Origin: an uncultured Capnocytophaga sp.
GTDB taxonomy: Bacteria > Bacteroidota > Bacteroidia > Flavobacteriales > Flavobacteriaceae
NCBI GenBank assembly: GCA_915070235.1
Contig: CAJZFM010000003.1
Span: forward strand, 1-23,386
Direction: 5' to 3'
DNA length: 23,386 nucleotides
Shown here: positions 1 to 6,505 of the stretch, one piece after another
Position numbering within the stretch: the stretch's first letter is position 1
Layout: each line of letters starts with the position of its first letter
Position numbers and translations under genes: made by a program
Notes under the pieces: model-generated
What the model saw: only the letters and a program-made list of their open reading frames with translations
Database searches by the model: none
What the model was told of the DNA's origin: nothing

Positions 1-22
1 CCCCGAAATTTTAAGAAAGAAG

Positions 23-106
23 CGGAGAGACTGGGACTCGAACCCAGGCGACAGTTACCCGCCGACAGATTAGCAATCTGCTCCGTTACCACTCCGGCAC
101 CTCTCC
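23..106 (-). tRNA. tRNA-Ser (anticodon GCT)
   Basis: Read on the minus strand, the 84-nt sequence folds as a class II tRNA. The acceptor stem starts GGAGAGG (106-100) and pairs with TCTCTCC (30-24), with G as the discriminator base at 23. The anticodon loop TTGCTAA puts GCT at 74-72, which reads serine AGC/AGU codons. A long variable arm lies between the anticodon stem and the T arm, as expected for tRNA-Ser, and the T arm contains GGTTCGAGTCC. The 3' CCA is not encoded, so it must be added after transcription. Confidence 0.97.
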
Positions 107-159
107 TAAACCATAACTATAAATTCACTATTGCAAATAATAGCTCTTATTTGCGGGTG

Positions 160-190
160 CAAAGATATAACTTTTTTTCATATATACCAA
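160..190 (-). promoter_or_regulatory. Promoter of tRNA-Ser
   Basis: On the minus strand a -33 TTG (190-188) is followed after 20 nt by TATCTTTG (167-160), a full match to the Bacteroidota -7 element TAnnTTTG. Transcription would begin near 153, about 45 nt before the mature tRNA 5' end. Confidence 0.75.
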
Positions 191-250
191 ACAATTTCTC
201 GTTTTTTTCTTGATAAAATTTTGATAATAACTAAGCGCTTGATTTTCACT

Positions 251-286
251 AAAAAGGAAGCTGTTCCTTGGCAAAGAAACAGCTTC
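251..286 (-). terminator. Rho-independent terminator of the DUF349 gene
   Basis: On the minus strand GAAGCTGTT (286-278) pairs with AACAGCTTC (265-257), and the loop can partly pair further. The 3' arm is followed by a run of T (255-251). It lies about 37 nt past the stop codon at 323 and faces the right way to end that transcript. Confidence 0.8.
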
Positions 287-322
287 AAACAAATAGTATG
301 ACACTCTTTAAAAGTTATAAGG

Positions 323-2260
323 CTATACGGTTGTGGGCTCTTGCTGCGCGGCAGCCTCTTCCTCCTTCTTTTCGCGAAGGCGAAGTTCCTTGAGCTTGTC
401 TTCCCATAAGGCTAAGGATTCTCGTTGCTCATGGATACTCTTGAGGGCTTCACGCATAAGAGGGTGTTTCTCATCTACATTGGTAAAGAACTGTAGGTTG
501 TTTTCCAATTGGAGAATTTCCTTGCGGATATCATCAATCTTTTTGCGAACGAAGATCTCCTCTCTGGCCAAGGCATTATCATCGCTGGGCATGTGTTCTA
601 ACTTGTTATTGTACTTGATAAGCTCTATTTGCTTCTTATCAAAATTCAATTTTTTGTAGATAGCACTCATTATTTTGTTAAAGCGAGTATCGAGCACACG
701 CAACCTCTCAGGGAGCTTACCAAGGGCATTCCATTTTTCTTGGAAGCCTTCGAGTACTTTGATATCTTCCTCTTGGTTACCTGTCAAGACGAAAGCCTTG
801 AGCTGGTCAAGAAGTGCCTTTTTCTGTTCTATTTCGGCATTCTCCTGCTTGTGCTGGTGGCGTCTTTCCTTATGGAGACGGTCAAAATAATGGTTACAAG
901 CCTCACGGAACTCTTCCCACATAGCATTGGAGAGCTTACGAGGGATTGCCCCGATTTGCTTCCAATCCTCTTGTATCTTTTGGATCAGAGGAGTCACCAC
1001 TTCCCAGTCGGTACTGTCCTTATGAGCGTTGGCAATGGCAATGAGTTCTTGTCGCTTAGCGATATTTTCGTTCTGTGTCTTTTTGTTTTCCTTATAGAAA
1101 TGGTTCTTTTGCTTACTGAAAGCACGGATAGCCTCAATGAAGCGTTGCCATATAGGTTCGGAATCCTCCTGAGGTACACGGCCTATTTTTTGGAACTCTT
1201 CGCGTAGCTCATTGACCTTAGCGATGGCCTTTTGGTACTCACTATGAGAGGAGGCTTGTTGCTTGGTAATCTCCTCTATTTGGCTGATGATACCCAATTT
1301 CTTGTGTTTGTTATCCACAAACGATGCCTCCAAGCGCTTCAAGAAAGCTTGTCGCTTGTCGTGGATTTCCTTGGTAATAGCGCTGAATTGCTCCCATAGC
1401 TTTTCGCGGTATTCCTTCTCCACAGGGCCTGTGTCCTCTTTCCAAATCTTGTGTAGAAGCTGGAGTTCGCGGAAAGCCTTCTGTACGTCGGGTTCCGCCA
1501 ATAGTGCTTGGGCTTTTTCTATGAGCTTGTTCTTTTTTTCCAAGTTTTGCTTGAAATCATTTTCTTGGTAATTGCGTGTAAGGCTCAAGTAGTCAAAGAA
1601 ATTGTCCGTATGGTGATTGAAGTTGTTCCAGATGTCGTTATAATACTCTCTTGGGACAGCACCGATCTCATACCATTTCCTTTTTAGGTCAAGGAATTTG
1701 CGCAAAAGGGTATTGGTATCCCATGCCACATCGTCCTTACCTAAGGAAATAAGGTTCTTTATCTCATTGATAATCTCCTGTTTGCGTTCCAGATTGCTCT
1801 TAAGTTCCTCTTCCAATTGCTTTTGGTGTTGCCCTTTGAGCTGTTTGTACTGTTGGTAAGTCTTATAGAAAGTATCGCGAATGGGCAGGGAGAAGGAAAA
1901 GTCCTTATCCTCAGCACCTTCTTGGCTTAAGAATTGGGCACGCTTGTCCTCTATGAGCTGGGCATAGCGGTCGTCAAAGGCCTTTTTGATAGCCTCTACA
2001 TGGGGCTTGATAGCGGTAATTTTCTCGTGATCAATAAGTTTTTTTAATTCATGTTGGAGCGCTTCCAAGTCCAAATTATCATAGTTAAGCAAGGGGATTT
2101 GCTTTCTTTTTTCTTCCGTATCTTCGGCACTACGAGCATTCTCCTGTTGTATCTCCGTTAAGAAATCAGCAGAAGTATTTCCAAGCGTTGCTTCTTGCAC
2201 TTGCTCAGCAGGTGCTTGAGCAGAGACATCTTGGGATGATTTTTTTTCGTTTTCTAACAT
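323..2260 (-). CDS. DUF349 repeat coiled-coil protein
   Basis: A 645-residue, highly charged, mostly alpha-helical protein. Its N-terminus (about residues 1-50) is low in complexity and probably disordered. From about residue 155 to 540 there are about five degenerate repeats of 70-80 residues (approximately 155-225, 240-305, 315-390, 395-465, 480-540). Each has a W-x-x-I/L-G-x-x-P-like core followed by W-x-x-F, for example KWYEIGAVPREYYNDIW and DWKQIGAIPRKLSNAMW, the DUF349 pattern. The C-terminal 100 residues are a Glu/Lys-rich coiled coil. No signal peptide or membrane segment is visible, so it should be cytoplasmic. Large DUF349 proteins are common in Bacteroidota and their biochemical role is not established. 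The ATG at 2260 lies just downstream of a good promoter, and the gene appears monocistronic. Confidence 0.9.
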   Translation of the reverse strand: MLENEKKSSQDVSAQAPAEQVQEATLGNTSADFLTEIQQENARSAEDTEEKRKQIPLLNYDNLDLEALQHELKKLIDHEKITAIKPHVEAIKKAFDDRYAQLIEDKRAQFLSQEGAEDKDFSFSLPIRDTFYKTYQQYKQLKGQHQKQLEEELKSNLERKQEIINEIKNLISLGKDDVAWDTNTLLRKFLDLKRKWYEIGAVPREYYNDIWNNFNHHTDNFFDYLSLTRNYQENDFKQNLEKKNKLIEKAQALLAEPDVQKAFRELQLLHKIWKEDTGPVEKEYREKLWEQFSAITKEIHDKRQAFLKRLEASFVDNKHKKLGIISQIEEITKQQASSHSEYQKAIAKVNELREEFQKIGRVPQEDSEPIWQRFIEAIRAFSKQKNHFYKENKKTQNENIAKRQELIAIANAHKDSTDWEVVTPLIQKIQEDWKQIGAIPRKLSNAMWEEFREACNHYFDRLHKERRHQHKQENAEIEQKKALLDQLKAFVLTGNQEEDIKVLEGFQEKWNALGKLPERLRVLDTRFNKIMSAIYKKLNFDKKQIELIKYNNKLEHMPSDDNALAREEIFVRKKIDDIRKEILQLENNLQFFTNVDEKHPLMREALKSIHEQRESLALWEDKLKELRLREKKEEEAAAQQEPTTV

Positions 2261-2292
2261 AGAATGAAATACTATTGTGATTAATTTTTCTC

Positions 2293-2323
2293 CAAAGTTA
2301 CAATTTTTTTGTCAAATTGCCAA
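2293..2323 (-). promoter_or_regulatory. Promoter of the DUF349 gene
   Basis: Minus-strand TTG (2323-2321), a 20-nt spacer, then TAACTTTG (2300-2293), a full TAnnTTTG match. The predicted start of transcription near 2286 gives a leader of about 25 nt before the ATG at 2260. Confidence 0.75.
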
Positions 2324-2408
2324 AAAAAAATGCAATAAAGTGCGAAATAAAAAGGAAGCTCTTTTGTAATACATTGATAGTAAATAAGATATATACTAAA
2401 AAAGAATC

Positions 2409-3134
2409 CTATTTTTTTGCACCAAAAGCATCGGCAACGCTACAAGTGGCCACTACAGCGGCCGTTTCGGTACGTAGCCGATGGGGAGATAAGACTATAG
2501 GAGTGAAGCCCATGGAGAGGGCTTTTTCAATCTCTTTGGAGGAGAAATCACCCTCTGGGCCTATTAGTATAGTAATGTTTCTCACAGAGCTGGGCAGTGT
2601 GCTAAGCTGCTCGAAGAGGGCGAGGCGGTTACCTTCCTGACAATGAGCGATGTATTTGGCCTCGTTGGGCGCCTTATTGAGCCATTCGAGTAGGGTAATG
2701 GGAGGGTTGATTTTGGGTAGGTAGTACTGTAAGGATTGCTTCATGGCTGAAAGGAGGATTTTTTCAAGTCGTTCTGTTTTGATGACCTTCCGCTCGGAAT
2801 GCTCACAGATAATAGGGGTGAGCTCCTGTAGGCCTATTTCCATGGCTTTCTCTACGAACCATTCGTAGCGTTCGTTCATCTTGGTGGGTGCCACTACCAT
2901 ATGTAAGTGGTAGGGGGGAGCAGGGGTTGGCTCGCATGAGCACAGGCGGACAAGGCACTTCTTGTCGCTTACCTCAAGTATTTGTCCTTGGTATAGGTGT
3001 CCTTTGCCGTCGGTGATGTGGAGTGTGTCACCTGCTTTTTTGCGTAACACCTTGTATATATGGGTCCTTTCTTCCTTGTCAAAGAGGAGGGTCTCACTCT
3101 CAGGACTAAGGGAAGGGTGATAGAATAGCTGCAT
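2409..3134 (-). CDS. rsmE: 16S rRNA (uracil-1498-N3)-methyltransferase RsmE
   Basis: A SPOUT-family enzyme that methylates N3 of U1498 in 16S rRNA using S-adenosylmethionine. The 241-residue protein has the family layout: an N-terminal PUA-like beta domain (about 1-70) and a C-terminal knotted methyltransferase domain. Cofactor-loop motifs are visible: LIGPEGDFS near residues 190-198 and LSPHRLRTETA near 215-225. I place the start at the ATG at 3134 (MQLFYHP, typical of the family). The longer frame begins at a TTG at 3170, upstream of the predicted transcription start, because the -7 box lies at 3155-3148. The gene is divergent from the DUF1599 gene, and the 175-nt gap between them holds both promoters. 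Confidence 0.93.
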   Translation of the reverse strand: MQLFYHPSLSPESETLLFDKEERTHIYKVLRKKAGDTLHITDGKGHLYQGQILEVSDKKCLVRLCSCEPTPAPPYHLHMVVAPTKMNERYEWFVEKAMEIGLQELTPIICEHSERKVIKTERLEKILLSAMKQSLQYYLPKINPPITLLEWLNKAPNEAKYIAHCQEGNRLALFEQLSTLPSSVRNITILIGPEGDFSSKEIEKALSMGFTPIVLSPHRLRTETAAVVATCSVADAFGAKK

Positions 3135-3147
3135 GATTTTTTGAGCA

Positions 3148-3178
3148 CAAAAGTAAGGATAATTTGCCAATTAGCCAA
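3148..3178 (-). promoter_or_regulatory. Promoter of rsmE
   Basis: Minus-strand TTG (3178-3176), a 20-nt spacer, then TACTTTTG (3155-3148), a full TAnnTTTG match. The leader to the ATG at 3134 would be very short, and the position excludes the upstream TTG start at 3170. Confidence 0.7.
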
Positions 3179-3233
3179 TATCTCAAGAGGTTAATTAGTG
3201 AATTGATTTTTGCTAATTTGCTGAGAAATAATT

Positions 3234-3263
3234 TTGATTATAAAAATATTTTTTATACATTTG
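3234..3263 (+). promoter_or_regulatory. Promoter of the DUF1599-to-transketolase gene run
   Basis: TTG (3234-3236), a 19-nt spacer, then TACATTTG (3256-3263), a full TAnnTTTG match, about 50 nt upstream of the ATG at 3313. It is the only full promoter match I found ahead of the seven plus-strand genes that follow, which are closely spaced or overlapping. Confidence 0.7.
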
Positions 3264-3312
3264 CTCCGCGAAAAGGAACCTTCCATTTACGTCAAATTTC
3301 TATGGTAAAATC

Positions 3313-3876
3313 ATGGATAAAACCGTTTTACAATATAATAAGGTAATAGCCCATTGTCAGGCTATATTTGCAGATAAGATGAAGGATTATGGGAGTGCAT
3401 GGCGCACGCTTCGCTTGCCATCACTTACCGATCAGTTGTTTATAAAAGTACAACGCATTCGCACCCTTCAGGAGAAACAGGTAAGAAAGGTGGAAGAGGA
3501 CGAGGCTACGGAGTTTGTCGCCGTGGTAAATTATTCCATTATGGCACTGATACAACTGAAGTTATCGGTGGCCAATGAGCCTGATTTGTCCTTAGAGCAA
3601 GCTCTTACTCTTTATGAGGAAATGGTGGCGGAGACCCAAGGGCTTATGCTGCGCAAGAACCATGATTATGGGGAGGCATGGCGTAGTATGCGCCTGAGCT
3701 CACTGGCCGATCTTATTCTTCAGAAAATACTTAGAATCAAACAAATAGAAGATAACAAAGGAAAAACTCTCATCAGTGAAGGTGTAAAGGCTAATTATCA
3801 GGATATGATCAATTATGCCGTTTTCGCCTTGATTCTTTTGGAGGAACATAATGAGAAAAACAATGAAAAAAATTAG
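3313..3876 (+). CDS. DUF1599 protein with internal duplication
   Basis: A 187-residue soluble alpha-helical protein. It is clearly two copies of one module of about 75 residues: residues 9-85 and 100-178. Both carry K-x-x-DYG-x-AWR (DYGSAWR 25-31, DYGEAWR 118-124), then R-x-x-SL-x-D-x-x-x-x-K-x-x-RI, and near the end an acidic residue followed by NY-x-x-x-ALI. This matches DUF1599, also called a nucleotide-modification-associated domain. The conserved Asp/Glu and Lys/Arg positions recall all-alpha nucleotide-binding folds, but no reaction is established. The gene heads the plus-strand run, and its 3' end overlaps the next gene by 26 nt. In other Bacteroidota I recall DUF1599 genes next to the same DoxX-like gene. 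Confidence 0.88.
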   Translation: MDKTVLQYNKVIAHCQAIFADKMKDYGSAWRTLRLPSLTDQLFIKVQRIRTLQEKQVRKVEEDEATEFVAVVNYSIMALIQLKLSVANEPDLSLEQALTLYEEMVAETQGLMLRKNHDYGEAWRSMRLSSLADLILQKILRIKQIEDNKGKTLISEGVKANYQDMINYAVFALILLEEHNEKNNEKN

Positions 3877-4960
3877 TATTTCCATTGTACGCCTTATTGT
3901 AGGTGTCGTTTTTATCATAAGTGGATTCGTAAAATTGGTGGATCCTATAGGTTTTTCTTTCAAATTGGAGGAATATTTTGAGCCACCGGTGCTCAATATG
4001 CCATTTTTTATTCCCTATGCCTATCCTATAGCCATATTTGTAGTGGCTTTTGAGCTTATTTTGGGGGTATTACTACTTTTAGGGTTCTTAAGGAAGTTTA
4101 CCCTGCTTTCTCTGTTGGGACTTACCATCTTCTTTGGGTTTCTTACCTTTTACTCTGCCTATTTCAATAAGGTAACGGACTGTGGTTGTTTTGGAGATGC
4201 ACTGAAATTTACCCCATGGGGTTCCTTTACCAAGGATATGGTATTGCTGTTTTTAGCCTTAATTCTCTGGTGGGGAAGAGATTATATCAAGCCCTTGTGG
4301 AGTAATAAGGTCTCCGCTGCCCTGCTTAGTCTTACGGTATTGGGCTGTATAGGCTTAGTCTGCTATACTCATAAGCACTTACCTATTATAGATTTCCGCC
4401 CTTACAAGATAGGGGTTAATATCCAAAAGAATATGGAAATTCCCGAAGATGCCCCCAAGGCGGTGTATGATTATCATTGGAAATTTAAGGTAGGGGATAG
4501 GGAAGAGATCATCACCACTCAGGGTGCTTACCCAGAGGTAGAGGGAGGGCAATACCTCTCGGTAGAGACGGAGTTGGTTTCTAAGGGTTATGAGCCACCT
4601 ATACACGACTTTGTAATCCAAAACCAAGGCGAGGACGTAACAGCTCAGCTCCTCTTGGAACCTAAGTTGCTATTGGTTACCTCCTATGACCTAAAGCGAG
4701 CTGACTTAGCAGGCTTTACAGCCATTAAGCGATTGACTGATAAGGCACTCAAGGCAGGTTATAAGGTGGTGGGTCTTACCCCCTCTCCAGAGCAAGCCAA
4801 GCGCCTTTTGAGTAGCTATGGACTTAATTTTGACTTCTATGCAATGGATATTACCCCACTGAAGACCATGGTAAGAGCCAATCCTGCCGTGATCCGATTG
4901 GAAGCGGGAACAATCAAGCAGAAAGTAAGCTATAACGATACCGATAAAATAGAATTGTAA
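3851..4960 (+). CDS. DoxX/MauE-like membrane protein (BT_3928 type)
   Basis: A 369-residue inner-membrane protein. Residues about 8-145 hold four hydrophobic helices with the DoxX/MauE pattern: RLIVGVVFIISGFVKLVDP, then helices near 50-75 and 80-100. The conserved DCGCFGD motif follows near 113-119, then another helix near 130-142. A fifth helix lies near 153-170. The C-terminal half (about 190-369) should face one side of the membrane and resembles a thioredoxin-like alpha/beta fold without a CxxC, ending with NPAVIRLEAGTIKQK. A redox or quinone-related role is suggested by the DCGC motif, but the function is not established. Starts are possible at 3851 or at the Met at 3863; GGAGG just upstream favours 3851. 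The stop overlaps the tatC ATG by one base. Confidence 0.85.
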   Translation: MRKTMKKISISIVRLIVGVVFIISGFVKLVDPIGFSFKLEEYFEPPVLNMPFFIPYAYPIAIFVVAFELILGVLLLLGFLRKFTLLSLLGLTIFFGFLTFYSAYFNKVTDCGCFGDALKFTPWGSFTKDMVLLFLALILWWGRDYIKPLWSNKVSAALLSLTVLGCIGLVCYTHKHLPIIDFRPYKIGVNIQKNMEIPEDAPKAVYDYHWKFKVGDREEIITTQGAYPEVEGGQYLSVETELVSKGYEPPIHDFVIQNQGEDVTAQLLLEPKLLLVTSYDLKRADLAGFTAIKRLTDKALKAGYKVVGLTPSPEQAKRLLSSYGLNFDFYAMDITPLKTMVRANPAVIRLEAGTIKQKVSYNDTDKIEL

Positions 4961-5775
4961 TGGAACAACCACAAGAGGAGATGTCTTTCCTTGCACACTT
5001 GGAGGTACTGCGATGGCATATCATCAGGGCAATCATGGTGGTTGTAGGGGTAGCGCTATTGGCTTTTTTCTTCAAGAGTTATATATTCAAGTATATCATT
5101 CTCCCTCATACCGAGGGGGACTTTCCTACCTATAAGTTTTTTTGTGAGATAGGGCGCTTTTTGGGTTCAGAAACAGACTTTTGTAGCCAAAAATTGCCAT
5201 TGGTCATACAGAACCGAACCATGACAGGGCAGTTCTCGGCTACCCTATGGATTTCCTTTTGGACAGGGATAGTGATTGGTTTCCCTTACCTGATGTATGA
5301 GATGTGGCGCTTTATCTCCCCTGGCCTCTACCAGCAGGAGCGAAAGATGGCTAAGGGCTTTATAGGGATTACCTCCACACTATTCTTTATAGGGGTACTC
5401 TTTGGTTACTATATTATAGCCCCGCTTTCTATTCACTTTTTTGCCACTTACTCAGTGGTAGGGGGAGAGCAAATGATTAAAAATGAGATAGATATAGGTT
5501 CTTATATAGATATGTTGCGCTCCTCGGTCGTCTCTTGTGGGCTGATCTTTGAACTGCCTGTAGTGATTTACTTTTTGGCCAAGCTGGGGATTGTAACACC
5601 TGATTTTATGCGTAAGTATCGCAAGCATGCCATTATAGTAACGCTAATTTTGGCAGCCATTATCACCCCGCCCGATGTGGCCAGTCAGGTGATTGTCTCT
5701 ATCCCTATACTGCTGTTGTATGAAGTGAGTATCTTTGTAGCCAGATATGTACAGCGCAAGCAAGAAAAGAATTAA
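4960..5775 (+). CDS. tatC: Sec-independent protein translocase TatC
   Basis: Core membrane subunit of the twin-arginine pathway, which binds signal peptides of folded exported proteins. The 271-residue protein has six hydrophobic segments. It has the N-terminal SFLAHLEVLRW motif and the cytoplasmic-loop signature YEMWRFISPGLYQQE (113-127), in which F118 and E127 correspond to E. coli F94 and E103. The conserved proline-containing IITPPD occurs near 234-239. Where E. coli has E15 in the N-terminal HLIELR motif, this protein has Val16, with a Glu one position earlier. The first loop is longer than in E. coli and contains two cysteines (62, 75). No tatA or tatB gene is in the window. The start overlaps the upstream stop (TAATG), so translation is probably coupled. 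Confidence 0.95.
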   Translation: MEQPQEEMSFLAHLEVLRWHIIRAIMVVVGVALLAFFFKSYIFKYIILPHTEGDFPTYKFFCEIGRFLGSETDFCSQKLPLVIQNRTMTGQFSATLWISFWTGIVIGFPYLMYEMWRFISPGLYQQERKMAKGFIGITSTLFFIGVLFGYYIIAPLSIHFFATYSVVGGEQMIKNEIDIGSYIDMLRSSVVSCGLIFELPVVIYFLAKLGIVTPDFMRKYRKHAIIVTLILAAIITPPDVASQVIVSIPILLLYEVSIFVARYVQRKQEKN

Positions 5776-5795
5776 ATTAAATTGATATACCAAGA

Positions 5796-6446
5796 ATGAA
5801 TTTTACTCCTGATTTGAGCCAACTACCTCATTGGCTGACATTGAAAAAAATCTGCAAAGGGCAAGCGGTGCTGGATTTGCTCATCTGTGGGCAAGAGTTT
5901 GAGACGTATCACCGCTATATGCCTATCCGCCAAGAGGAATACGAGGGGAATGAGGCACGTATAGGCTTTGATTTTGAAGAAGAAGACGGCCCATCACTCC
6001 ATTTGTTTTTCACAGAAAAAGGGTGTATCATAGTCCCTAGTGTTTGTGAGAACTTTTCGTCAGTTGAGGGTACTTTTGAAAAACAAATTCCTAAGGAATT
6101 TCAGGCTTTTTACAGAAAGAATTACCATGAACAGGATATTCCTTTTGTCATCTGTGCGCAGGAGGATAAGCCATGGCAGCTGATCACCCAGTTTGAGATA
6201 GAGGAAGAGATCTTCACCCTCAAGCACTTATGCACCGACCCTGAATTCTATAAGGATTGGGCGACTATTTTCTTTGGAGAAGAGACCGAATACCTCAATG
6301 ATGATGCCTCCACCGAGACTATAGAGGCGCTCTATCAGGGGAAGGTACTTTCTGAGGCTATGGTATATACGATTGTAAGGAGTGTTCAGGACTGGCTATT
6401 CTTGGAAGAGGAACTGAATCGTATTCCTTATCGGTTTGATTTCTAA
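5796..6446 (+). CDS. Unknown acidic protein, 216 residues
   Basis: I do not recognise this family. The protein is soluble, has no signal peptide or membrane segment, and is markedly acidic, with clusters such as GFDFEEEDGP (near 69-78) and FGEETEYLNDD. It is rich in aromatic residues, and the predicted pattern is mixed alpha/beta with a helical C-terminus. It starts 20 nt after tatC and ends 59 nt before the composite RNA-polymerase-like gene, so it probably shares their transcript. The acidic surface and position would allow it to be a partner of the DNA-binding protein encoded next, but that is only inference. Confidence 0.75.
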   Translation: MNFTPDLSQLPHWLTLKKICKGQAVLDLLICGQEFETYHRYMPIRQEEYEGNEARIGFDFEEEDGPSLHLFFTEKGCIIVPSVCENFSSVEGTFEKQIPKEFQAFYRKNYHEQDIPFVICAQEDKPWQLITQFEIEEEIFTLKHLCTDPEFYKDWATIFFGEETEYLNDDASTETIEALYQGKVLSEAMVYTIVRSVQDWLFLEEELNRIPYRFDF

Positions 6447-6505
6447 TGAATCAAATAAATCAATGAGTCAATTTGCTAATGAGTTGGATAGGATAAATAG
6501 AAACA

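Noticed and set aside
629..1207. A 192-codon open frame on the plus strand opposite the DUF349 gene
   Set aside because: It is antisense to a well-supported coiled-coil gene, has no family signature or promoter, and reads as a composition shadow.
2324..2408. Terminator for rsmE
   Set aside because: I looked for a hairpin with a T tail after the stop at 2409 and found only weak AT-rich pairing, so none is claimed.
3164..3346. A 60-codon frame overlapping the DUF1599 start
   Set aside because: It covers both divergent promoters and has no coding signature; the DUF1599 frame begins in another frame at 3313.
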